From Lutibacter sp. (GTDB lineage Bacteria > Bacteroidota > Bacteroidia > Flavobacteriales > Flavobacteriaceae): a stretch of 33,192 nucleotides of DNA. Below, piece by piece: positions 7,065-14,298 of this stretch. Made by a program: the position numbers and the translations under genes. The stretch covers positions 1 through 33,192 of the forward strand of contig NZ_WTAR01000124.1 in assembly GCF_013139515.1 (NCBI RefSeq), read 5' to 3'. How positions within the stretch are numbered: position 1 is the stretch's first letter; the number at the start of each line of letters is the position of its first letter. The notes below the pieces were generated by a model that worked only from the letters and a program-made list of their open reading frames with translations, was not told the origin of the DNA and ran no database searches.

Positions 7065-7893
7065 AACACTTCACGTTTTAAATGGTGATAGCACTGCGCA
7101 AATTTTAGAAAAATCTGAGATTAAAGGAGCTATTATTGTTTGGTGAGAATTATTGTGTGATGGTCCTTTGCATAAGAATGTTGGAAGTGATGAGTTTTGG
7201 TTAAACAGGTACGCTTTTTTTGAACGTGAATTAGGAGTTGAAAGATTAGAATATTTCGATAAAACTATCAAAGAAATTGTAAAATTAGAAGATGTATCGG
7301 CTTATAGAGAAGTTGTTTTATGGTTTGAATTCGATTTATTTTGCCAAGTTAATTTATTAGCATTATGCACATATTTGTTAGATAATTATGTGAAAAAGGC
7401 AAATTATTATTTGGTTTGTACAGGTAAGGAAAAAGGAAAAGTGCAATTACAATCGTTATCGGATTATTCATTAAAAGATTATAAAAATTTATACGATAAT
7501 AAAATTTCACTTAGCAAAACTAGTTTAGAGTATGCAAAAGAATGTTGGAACGTGTATGTTAAAAATAATTTTGAACAACTAAAGGGTTTTAACTTCAATC
7601 AATCTTCAAAATTTAAGTATTTACAATTAGCGATCAATCAGCATTTAAATCGTTTTCCATCTGAAAATGGATTTAATCAAATTGAAAACGAAATTTTAGA
7701 AATTATAAATTCTAATTCGTTTTCAGAGTTAGATATTGTCAAAAATCTTTTAACTTGGCAGAAAGAACAGACGGTTTATGGTTTTGGAGATATGCAGTAT
7801 TTTCAGTATCTTAATAAGTTAGAGAAATACTATAGTATAAGTAATAAAAAATACTGTTTAAATGAAAAGGGTAAAGCTAAAATAAATCAATAA
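7057..7893 (+). pseudogene. DUF1835-family gene interrupted by one in-frame TGA
   Basis: Reading from the ATG at 7057 gives MTKTLHVLNGDSTAQILEKS and then GAIIVW, TGA (7144-7146), ELLCDGPLHKNVGSDEFW. This is the DUF1835 N-terminus, where the family has VWRE..C.GP, so the stop replaces an Arg codon (CGA to TGA is one transition). After the stop the frame stays open for 249 codons to 7893, and I see no other lesion. The function of DUF1835 proteins is unknown to me. The gene overlaps mobA by 8 bases and shares TAATG with the moeB homologue, so a stop here could also reduce moeB translation. A restart at TTG 7153 would lose the first 32 residues. A sequencing error, a fresh nonsense mutation and read-through are all possible. 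Confidence 0.75.
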
Positions 7894-8972
7894 TGGACTT
7901 CAATAGAGAGGATTATTTTCAACGTCAAACTACGTTGGCTGAGATTGGAGAAGAAGGTCAAAATTTGCTTCAACAAGCAAAAGTTTTGGTAATTGGTTGT
8001 GGAGGTTTGGGAAGCCCAATTGCAATTTATTTGGCTACAAGCGGAATAGGAGAACTTCATTTAGTTGATTTTGATACAGTTTCTGTTTCAAATTTACACA
8101 GACAAGTGTTTTTTAAAGTTGAAGATATTCAGCACCCAAAAGTTGAGGTTCTAGCAAATGAAATTAAAAAAAGAGCTCCTTTTACCAAAGTTACTTTTAC
8201 CAATAAAGCTGTAAATAAAAACTCTATTTTAGACTTAATTTCAAACTATGATATTGTTGTTGAGGGAACAGATAATTTACCAATTAAGTATTTAATAAAC
8301 GATGCTTGTGTATTAGCAAAAAAACCATTAGTGTATGGATCGTTATATAAATTTGATGGTTATGTTTCAACTTTTAATGTGTTAAATGATGATGGTGATT
8401 TTACATGCAATTTGCGTGATGCATTTCCCGAAATTGCGACTAATATTCCCAATTGTGAAGAAGCAGGAACTTTAAACCCAATTGTAGGTATTATTGCTTT
8501 GTTGCAAGTAAATGAAGTGTTAAAGCTAATTACAAAAACGGGTAAATTATTAACCAATCAATTATTAATATATAATGCGCTTGAAAATAGTCAGTTTAAA
8601 ATAAAATTAAAGAAAAATAAATCATTGATTTTTCAAGATATTTTTAAAAACTCAAATTATTTAGATGCGCATTGTACTACACAAGATAGCGCTTTATTAA
8701 TTTCAAATGAAGAGTTTAAAAAAAGAGTTTCAGCAAAAAGCATTGAAATTATAAGCGTTTTTAATCATACAGATATAGCGTTTCCTTTTGAAGTTCATCA
8801 AAAAATACCATACAAAACTTTTGACATAGAAAGTTTCATTCCTAATTTTGAAAAAGATTATGTAATTATTTGTAAAAAAGGCATAACAAGTTACGATGTA
8901 ACCTTAAAAATAAAGGAAAAATACCCTTCTTTAAATGTGTTTAGTTTGTTTGAAGGAATAAATAATTATTAA
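7893..8972 (+). CDS. moeB: MoeB/ThiF-family adenylyltransferase with C-terminal rhodanese-like domain
   Basis: MoeB activates the C-terminal Gly-Gly of MoaD by adenylation so that it can receive sulfur. The E1-like domain (about residues 1-250) has the ATP-binding loop GCGGLGS (35-41), SNLHRQ and EGTDN. Cys188 in NCEEAGT matches the conserved E. coli MoeB cysteine. The zinc site is mostly missing: Cys172 is present, but the CxxC reads CNLR and no second CxxC is visible. A C-terminal segment (about 275-359) resembles rhodanese, with CKKGITS as its active-site loop and LFEGINNY at the end. This could load sulfur onto MoaD within one protein. Start and preceding stop overlap as TAATG. ThiF-like roles in thiamine synthesis cannot be excluded, but the neighbours favour Moco. 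Confidence 0.88.
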   Translation: MDFNREDYFQRQTTLAEIGEEGQNLLQQAKVLVIGCGGLGSPIAIYLATSGIGELHLVDFDTVSVSNLHRQVFFKVEDIQHPKVEVLANEIKKRAPFTKVTFTNKAVNKNSILDLISNYDIVVEGTDNLPIKYLINDACVLAKKPLVYGSLYKFDGYVSTFNVLNDDGDFTCNLRDAFPEIATNIPNCEEAGTLNPIVGIIALLQVNEVLKLITKTGKLLTNQLLIYNALENSQFKIKLKKNKSLIFQDIFKNSNYLDAHCTTQDSALLISNEEFKKRVSAKSIEIISVFNHTDIAFPFEVHQKIPYKTFDIESFIPNFEKDYVIICKKGITSYDVTLKIKEKYPSLNVFSLFEGINNY

Positions 8973-10742
8973 ATGCAAAAACCACTAGAATTTTATACAA
9001 ATCAAAAATTACATTTTGAAAAAGAATTGATGTTGCTAAAAAAGAAATTAGCAATGTCTAGCGTATTGAGATTAGTCGTTTTTTTAAGCGCAGTTTTAAG
9101 TACATACTTCCTTTTTGATAACATTAAAATAGTAATTCCAATAGCTGCTTTTTGGGTAATTTTATTTCTCTATTTATTATTTAGACATTTCAAATTACAA
9201 ACTAAGAGTAACCTTAATAAAGCGTTACTTGAGATAAATAATACAGAATTGAAGGTTTTAAATAGAGATTATTTTTTATTAAATGAAGGGAATGAATTTA
9301 TAAATCCAGCACACACATTTAGTTATGATATTGACCTGTTTGGAAAAGGTTCTTTTTTTCAATATTGCAATAGAACAGTTACAAATGAAGGTAGGCAAGA
9401 GTTTGTTGAGTTACTATTAAACAATGATATTTCTAACATTAAAGAAAAGCAGCGTGCAATTAATGAACTAAGCCAACACCCAAAGTGGAGACAGCAATTT
9501 TCTGCTTTAGCTAGTTTGGTTAAAGTTGAACATCCAGCTGAAGAAATTGCAGATTGGATTCAGAATTATAAAACAGTATTTTCAAAATTTATAGGTTTTT
9601 TTCCAAAAGTTTTTTCTGTAATTTCTTTAGTTTTAGTTACGCTACTTAGTTTACAAATTATTCCAGAACAACTATTATTAATTTGGTTTTTATTTGGGGT
9701 GGGGATTTCTGGAGCATTTCTAAAAAAGGTTAGTAAATTATATGGAGAAGCTAGTAAAGCAAAAGACACTTTTAAGCAATATCATAAGTTGTTAAATGAA
9801 ATAGAATCAATTTCATTTACCTCAAAAATCTTAAAACAAAAACAGCAGGAAATTCAAACTGAAACACAAAAAGCATCTTTAATTTTCGCGAAGTTTTCTA
9901 AGGTATTAGACTCCTTTGATCAGCGTAATAATTTGATAATTGCTATTATTGGGAATGGTTTTTTTCTACGTGATTTACAACAAGTAAATAAAGTAGAAAA
10001 CTGGATACATAATTATAAAGATAAAGTAGAAAATTGGTTTCAGGTAATTGCTTTTTTCGATGCTCAAAACTCCTTGGCAAATTTCACATTTAACCATCCT
10101 AGTTATGTTTTCCCACAAATTAATACAAGTAAAGGAATAATTTTCTCAAAAAATTTAGGACACCCTTTATTGCATAAATCACAGCGTATTGATAATGATT
10201 TTAGGATTCAAAACAAACAATTTTTTATAGTTACAGGGGCTAATATGGCTGGGAAAAGCACTTTTTTAAGAACAGTTTCTTTGGCAATAGTTATGGGGAA
10301 TATAGGTTTGCCAGTTTGCGCTGATGAGTTTGAGTATGCGCCAATAAAATTAATTACGAGTATGAGAACTTCTGATTCTTTAGCTGATAATGAATCTTAT
10401 TTCTTTTCTGAATTAAAACGATTAAAATTTATTGTTGATCAAATTAAAAATGAAGAGGATTTTATAATATTAGATGAAATTGTAAAAGGAACAAATAGTA
10501 CTGACAAAGCTAGTGGATCAAAAAAATATGTGGAAAAATTAGGGAATTCAAAATCAACAGGGATTATTGCAACACACGATTTAAGTTTGTGTAAGATTGA
10601 GAATGATTTATCAGCAGTAAAAAACTACTTTTTTGATGCTGAAATTATCAACGACGAATTGTATTTTGATTATAAATTAAAGGATGGTATTTGTAAAAAT
10701 ATGAATGCCTCTTTTTTATTAAAAAAAATGAAAATTATTTAA
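8973..10742 (+). CDS. Membrane-associated MutS-like ATPase
   Basis: The C-terminal third of this 589-residue protein is a MutS domain V ATPase: Walker A GANMAGKSTFLRT (about 421-433), Walker B FIILDEIVKGTNSTD (about 495-509) and a signature His in ATHD. The N-terminal mismatch-recognition and connector domains of MutS are absent. Instead there are hydrophobic segments near residues 30-70 and 208-250 that look like membrane spans, with coiled helical stretches between them. Proteins of this shape occur in Bacteroidota and are often called DNA mismatch repair proteins, but nothing here supports mismatch repair. It starts directly after the moeB homologue stop and ends overlapping moaE tail to tail by 4 bases. 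Its function is unknown. Confidence 0.8.
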   Translation: MQKPLEFYTNQKLHFEKELMLLKKKLAMSSVLRLVVFLSAVLSTYFLFDNIKIVIPIAAFWVILFLYLLFRHFKLQTKSNLNKALLEINNTELKVLNRDYFLLNEGNEFINPAHTFSYDIDLFGKGSFFQYCNRTVTNEGRQEFVELLLNNDISNIKEKQRAINELSQHPKWRQQFSALASLVKVEHPAEEIADWIQNYKTVFSKFIGFFPKVFSVISLVLVTLLSLQIIPEQLLLIWFLFGVGISGAFLKKVSKLYGEASKAKDTFKQYHKLLNEIESISFTSKILKQKQQEIQTETQKASLIFAKFSKVLDSFDQRNNLIIAIIGNGFFLRDLQQVNKVENWIHNYKDKVENWFQVIAFFDAQNSLANFTFNHPSYVFPQINTSKGIIFSKNLGHPLLHKSQRIDNDFRIQNKQFFIVTGANMAGKSTFLRTVSLAIVMGNIGLPVCADEFEYAPIKLITSMRTSDSLADNESYFFSELKRLKFIVDQIKNEEDFIILDEIVKGTNSTDKASGSKKYVEKLGNSKSTGIIATHDLSLCKIENDLSAVKNYFFDAEIINDELYFDYKLKDGICKNMNASFLLKKMKII

Positions 10743-11164
10743 GGGTGTGAATTTACCCAAACTTCACCATCTTCAAAATGCTCCTTTTTCCAAATAGGAA
10801 CAGTTTCTTTTAAAGTGTCAATTGCATATTCACAAGCTTCAAATGAAGCTTTCCTATGTGCAGATGAAACAGCAATAATTACAGGGACAGCACCAATTTG
10901 TAATTCACCAACAGCATGATGAATTGCTATTTTATAAATAGAAAATTTTGATAAAGCATTGTCGGCAATTTTTCGCATTTCTTTAATGGCCATAGGTTCA
11001 TACCCACTAAAATCTAGTAAAGTAACTGTTTTCTTTTGTGTAGCATTTCTAACTGTACCAACAAAAGTAGCAATACCTCCACAAGAATCATCTTCAACAA
11101 AATTAATACAATCTTGTAAACTTAATTTTTCTGATGTAATTTTTATGGATGTTCTTTCAGTCAT
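10739..11164 (-). CDS. moaE: Molybdopterin synthase catalytic subunit MoaE
   Basis: MoaE, with thiocarboxylated MoaD, adds the two dithiolene sulfurs to cyclic pyranopterin monophosphate to make molybdopterin. The 141-residue protein has GGIATFVGTVRN, LDFSGYEPMA, HAVGELQIG and SSAHRKASFEACEYAIDTLK. It ends in VPIWKKEHFEDG. Lys119 and Lys126 fall at the positions of the E. coli catalytic lysines. It lies on the opposite strand from the main Moco operon and converges with the MutS-like gene, overlapping it by 4 bases with no terminator visible. Separation from moaD by two unrelated genes is unusual, as the two are often adjacent. Confidence 0.96.
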   Translation of the reverse strand: MTERTSIKITSEKLSLQDCINFVEDDSCGGIATFVGTVRNATQKKTVTLLDFSGYEPMAIKEMRKIADNALSKFSIYKIAIHHAVGELQIGAVPVIIAVSSAHRKASFEACEYAIDTLKETVPIWKKEHFEDGEVWVNSHP

Positions 11165-11241
11165 TATATTTTAACTAATATTTTGCTAATTTAACAAATC
11201 TAAAGTCTATTTTCGCAAAATATTTTATTTAAGTAAGTCAA

Positions 11242-11517
11242 ATGAAAAACACATTTAGAGTAATTAGTTTCTTAGAAGGGTTGTCGTTTATACTATTGTT
11301 ATTTATCGCAACTCCAATAAAATATTTAGCAGAGAATGATTCGTATGTTAAAATGCTTGGAATGCCACATGGACTATTATTTTTGATATATATAGTATTT
11401 GCATTTATGCTAAAATCTGAGTTAAAATGGAGTGCTAAAGTGTTTTTTACGGTTTTATTTGCCTCAATTATTCCTTTTGGGACTTTTTATATTGATAGAA
11501 AATACTTAAGCAATTAG
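11242..11517 (+). CDS. DUF3817 small membrane protein
   Basis: This 91-residue protein has three hydrophobic segments (about residues 5-23, 40-60 and 66-84). The pattern FRVISFLEGLSFILLL, then MLGMPHGLLFLIYI, is typical of the DUF3817 family, whose role is unknown to me. In this family the N-terminal EG and the central HG are the recurring conserved positions. It reads away from moaE and runs head-on into the ceramidase-like gene with one base between the stops. Nothing links it to Moco or sulfur apart from position. Confidence 0.8.
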   Translation: MKNTFRVISFLEGLSFILLLFIATPIKYLAENDSYVKMLGMPHGLLFLIYIVFAFMLKSELKWSAKVFFTVLFASIIPFGTFYIDRKYLSN

Positions 11518-11518
11518 A

Positions 11519-12247
11519 TTACTTTTCTGCTCTTTTTAAATAGGTATTAAGAAGTATAAAAATCCCTACTGCAGCTGCAATATGTTTTAAAGAATGCCCA
11601 CTTATTATTGTTAAAAAGTTATGAATTTCAGAATCGAAATGTTCTAAAATCTTAGCAATTACATAAGCTATTAATAACATCCAATAACCTGAGGTTAAGT
11701 TGTATTTTGATTTGTAAAAAACCAAAATAACAGGAATTGCTAACAACGGATAAAACTGTACAAGTGCATAAAACCGTAAATCTTTAAAAACAACCCAATA
11801 TAAAACGGATAGACCACCGATTATAAGCGCAGGGATTAAAGTTTTTTGTCCAATTTCACGATTTATAAATTCACTAATTATAATTGAAAATAAAGCCATA
11901 AAGGCTATTGTCATTGGAAGTCTGTCCCAAATTAACGTATCGCTAGTTGGGTATAAGTGGTAATAACTTGAGCCAAAAGAAACAAGTGAAACTCCTAAAA
12001 AGAATATTAAATATTGAGCTTTATAATTTGTTATAGATTTTAACTTAAACAAACCTAAAACTCCAACTATTAAAAAAGGGATGTTTGAAATCACATTCCA
12101 AAAATTAGGAATATTAAAAATTGTATTAGTATCGCTAAAGTTGTGGTAATCTTCATTCTGAATAATAGGAGAAAGGAAAAACATTCCTAATATTGCTATA
12201 AAAGCAAGTGAAATTATACTATAATACCCAATTTTATTTTTCTTCAT
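11519..12247 (-). CDS. Ceramidase-like (CREST superfamily) membrane hydrolase
   Basis: This 242-residue multi-pass membrane protein has about seven hydrophobic segments. Three motifs recall alkaline ceramidases and the wider CREST metal-hydrolase group: FWNVISNIPFLIVG near residue 50, GSSYYHLYP...DRLPMTIAF near 100-125, and HSLKHIAAAVG near the C-terminus. These supply the Ser, His, Asp and His-x3-His-type positions of the putative zinc site. Flavobacteria make sphingolipids, so a ceramide-type substrate is plausible but not shown. The ATG at 12247 (MKKNKIGYY) was preferred to the GTG at 12274, which would overlap moaD. It lies 16 bases downstream of moaD on the same strand and may be cotranscribed with it. 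Confidence 0.7.
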   Translation of the reverse strand: MKKNKIGYYSIISLAFIAILGMFFLSPIIQNEDYHNFSDTNTIFNIPNFWNVISNIPFLIVGVLGLFKLKSITNYKAQYLIFFLGVSLVSFGSSYYHLYPTSDTLIWDRLPMTIAFMALFSIIISEFINREIGQKTLIPALIIGGLSVLYWVVFKDLRFYALVQFYPLLAIPVILVFYKSKYNLTSGYWMLLIAYVIAKILEHFDSEIHNFLTIISGHSLKHIAAAVGIFILLNTYLKRAEK

Positions 12248-12263
12248 TTTATTAACTATAAAA

Positions 12264-12506
12264 TTAACCACCACTTACAGGCGGAATAATTGCTACAACA
12301 TCACCTTCTTTAAGAATTACTTCATTAGTTGCATATTCTTCATTTACGGCAACTGCAAATTCATGAATATTTTTTAAAGAGGAGTACTTTAAAATTAGTA
12401 CTGCTTTCAACTCTTCAATAGTAGTTTTTTCTGTTAAATTAAACGAGGTAGAATTTCCACCTACTAAATCGGTTGTAATTCCAAAAAACAAGACTTGAAT
12501 TTTCAT
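12264..12506 (-). CDS. moaD: Molybdopterin synthase sulfur-carrier subunit MoaD
   Basis: MoaD is the ubiquitin-like protein whose C-terminal glycine is adenylated by MoeB, converted to a thiocarboxylate and used by MoaE. The 80-residue protein starts MKIQVLFFGITTDLVG, contains TTIEELKAVL and AVNEEY, and ends EGDVVAIIPPVSGG with the required terminal Gly-Gly. The ATG at 12506 gives the normal MoaD length and N-terminus; the frame stays open 18 codons further upstream without family similarity. It is transcribed divergently from the oxidoreductase operon across a 158-base gap that holds a Crp/Fnr-type palindrome. Confidence 0.95.
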   Translation of the reverse strand: MKIQVLFFGITTDLVGGNSTSFNLTEKTTIEELKAVLILKYSSLKNIHEFAVAVNEEYATNEVILKEGDVVAIIPPVSGG

Positions 12507-12527
12507 AAGTTGATTTATAAATATGTA

Positions 12528-12535
12528 CAAAAGTA
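12528..12535 (-). promoter_or_regulatory. Possible -7 element TACTTTTG for moaD
   Basis: On the minus strand TACTTTTG fits the Bacteroidota TAnnTTTG consensus 21 bases before the moaD ATG. No TTTG -33 element is seen at the right distance. The palindrome at 12594-12609 lies farther upstream than in the other two promoters described here. Confidence 0.35.
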
Positions 12536-12593
12536 ATTTATTCTGGTGAATCAGAACCACTCACTATTTAAATTCATTCTAAATAATTGCTTA

Positions 12594-12609
12594 TGTGAAG
12601 TTCATCACA
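12594..12609. promoter_or_regulatory. Crp/Fnr-type operator TGTGA-N6-TCACA
   Basis: TGTGA AGTTCA TCACA is a perfect inverted repeat identical in its half-sites to the classical CRP/HcpR-type consensus. Its centre (12601.5) lies 28.5 bases upstream of the first T of TAAATTTG, exactly the spacing seen before the YeeE pair, and close to -40 from the likely start site. This fits activation from a class II position. Which regulator binds is not known; two Crp/Fnr proteins are encoded at 244 and 1960. Confidence 0.75.
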
Positions 12610-12629
12610 AAACAAATATGACCAATAGC

Positions 12630-12637
12630 TAAATTTG
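12630..12637 (+). promoter_or_regulatory. Promoter -7 element TAAATTTG for the oxidoreductase operon
   Basis: TAAATTTG is a perfect TAnnTTTG match, 27 bases before the ATG at 12665. No TTTG -33 element stands at 17-20 bases upstream, in keeping with dependence on an activator at the adjacent palindrome. Confidence 0.6.
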
Positions 12638-12664
12638 TTTTAATTCAATTTATTTTATAAAAAA

Positions 12665-14281
12665 ATGAAGTACGGTTTTATTATTGATAATCGAAAATGT
12701 ATTGGTTGTCATGCTTGTACAACAGCTTGTAAATCAGAACATGATGTAGCTGTTGGTGTTAACAGAACATATGTTAAACAAGTAGAAAAAGGAGAATTTC
12801 CAGATACAAGAAGAATTTTTTCAGTAATGCGATGTAATCATTGTACAGATGCTCCTTGTGTAGAAATTTGCCCGGTAGAAGCATTGTATACACGTGAAGA
12901 TGGTATTGTAGATTTTGATAACAACCGTTGTATTGGTTGTAAATCTTGTATGCAAGCTTGTCCATACGACGCGTTGTATATTGATCCTGATACGAATACA
13001 GCAGCAAAATGTAATTATTGTGCGCATAGAGTTGATGTAGGTAGGGAGCCTGCTTGTGTTTCTGTTTGTCCAGAACATGCAATTATTGCGGGTGATATGC
13101 AGAATCCAACTACGGAAATTTCACAATTATTAGCGCGTCAAGCTGTTAAAGTTCGTAAACCAGAAAAAGGCACAAATCCAAACTTATTTTATATAGATGG
13201 TGATGATGCTTCTTTAGTACCTGAAGCAACAGATAAATCAGGTCCAGGATTATGGAATTCTCAGGCAAGAGGTGTAGGGCATTTTGCAAAAGCAGCTGAA
13301 AAAATGATGCATACGAATGATGATGTAGATTTATTGCAAATGTCAATAAATAACGAAATTGAAGCAGCATATCAGAAAAAAGAAAGTAAAAATCCAAATT
13401 ATATTGATGTGTTAACTGGTAAAGCTCGAAGAGTATATGATACACCTGATAAAGGTATACTTTGGGGATGGGAAGTTTCTGCATATGTATTTACAAAAGC
13501 AATTGCTGCAGGAGCATTCTTAATTCCATTTTTAGCAATTATGCTAGGTTATGAAGTTTCTACAACTGCTAAATTATGGTCAGCAGGAATTTCATTGACA
13601 TTTTTAGCATTAACAGGATTATTCTTGGTAATGGACTTGGATAGACCAGATCGTTTTTTAAACGTTTTGTTACGTCCACAATGGAATTCTTGGTTAGTAA
13701 AAGGCGGTTATACAATTACTATTTTCGGGTTGTTAGTAACAGTTTGGGGAGCAATGACATTTTTTGAAATTCAAATAGGAGAAACTATTTTGTTATGGGT
13801 AACTGCTATTTTTGCAGTGTTATTAGCTATTTATACAGCATTCTTATTTGCACAAGCAAAAGGACGTGATTTTTGGCAAAGTCCAACATTACCATTGCAT
13901 ATGTTAGTGCACAGTGTTATGGCAGGTGTTTCAATTTTTATCATAGCAGCCTTAATATTTGGAAGTGAAGATTGGATGAGTATTCTAAAAAACACGATGA
14001 TAATTGCATTGGTAGTAAATTTATTTACACTAATAACTGAATTAACAATTACGCATCCAACAACAGCAGCAAAAACTGTCGTAAAAATGATTACCAAGGG
14101 ACGATATAAAAATCTATTTTGGATAGTTACTGTGTTAATAGGGAATATAATTCCATTGATATTATTATTCTTCGGAACAGGAGAAGTAGCAGCTGTTATT
14201 TCAGGAGTATTTGTTTTAATTGGAATTTTGAGCACAGAGAAAATTTGGGTTGAAGCTCCACAAAGAATTCCATTAGCTTAA
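12665..14281 (+). CDS. Fused 4[4Fe-4S] ferredoxin / NrfD membrane anchor subunit of a molybdopterin oxidoreductase (SoeBC-like)
   Basis: This 538-residue protein joins two subunits that are usually separate. Residues 1-170 are an electron-transfer ferredoxin with four cysteine clusters, beginning CIGCHACTTAC (Cys12, 15, 18, 22), then CNHCTDAPCVEIC, CIGCKSCMQAC and CNYC...CVSVC. After a linker, residues 255-530 form an NrfD/PsrC-type quinone-interacting membrane domain with about eight hydrophobic segments, including WGWEVSAYVFTKAIAAGAF and a conserved MDLDRPDRF. It would carry electrons between the catalytic subunit 17 bases downstream and the quinone pool. No signal peptide precedes the ferredoxin, so it should face the cytoplasm, as in SoeABC sulfite dehydrogenase. 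Polysulfide or thiosulfate reductase relatives remain possible. Confidence 0.85.
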   Translation: MKYGFIIDNRKCIGCHACTTACKSEHDVAVGVNRTYVKQVEKGEFPDTRRIFSVMRCNHCTDAPCVEICPVEALYTREDGIVDFDNNRCIGCKSCMQACPYDALYIDPDTNTAAKCNYCAHRVDVGREPACVSVCPEHAIIAGDMQNPTTEISQLLARQAVKVRKPEKGTNPNLFYIDGDDASLVPEATDKSGPGLWNSQARGVGHFAKAAEKMMHTNDDVDLLQMSINNEIEAAYQKKESKNPNYIDVLTGKARRVYDTPDKGILWGWEVSAYVFTKAIAAGAFLIPFLAIMLGYEVSTTAKLWSAGISLTFLALTGLFLVMDLDRPDRFLNVLLRPQWNSWLVKGGYTITIFGLLVTVWGAMTFFEIQIGETILLWVTAIFAVLLAIYTAFLFAQAKGRDFWQSPTLPLHMLVHSVMAGVSIFIIAALIFGSEDWMSILKNTMIIALVVNLFTLITELTITHPTTAAKTVVKMITKGRYKNLFWIVTVLIGNIIPLILLFFGTGEVAAVISGVFVLIGILSTEKIWVEAPQRIPLA

Positions 14282-14298
14282 TTTAAAATAAAGAAATT

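Noticed and set aside
12248-12274. GTG start for the ceramidase-like gene
   Set aside because: It would overlap moaD and add residues unlike the family; the ATG at 12247 fits better.
12507-12560. Upstream extension of moaD by 18 codons
   Set aside because: The extension has no MoaD similarity and would cover the likely -7 element; MoaD is normally about 80 residues.
12774-13484. Several minus-strand open frames opposite the oxidoreductase ferredoxin/NrfD gene
   Set aside because: They lie opposite a strongly supported gene, match no family I recognise and have compositions set by its codon use.
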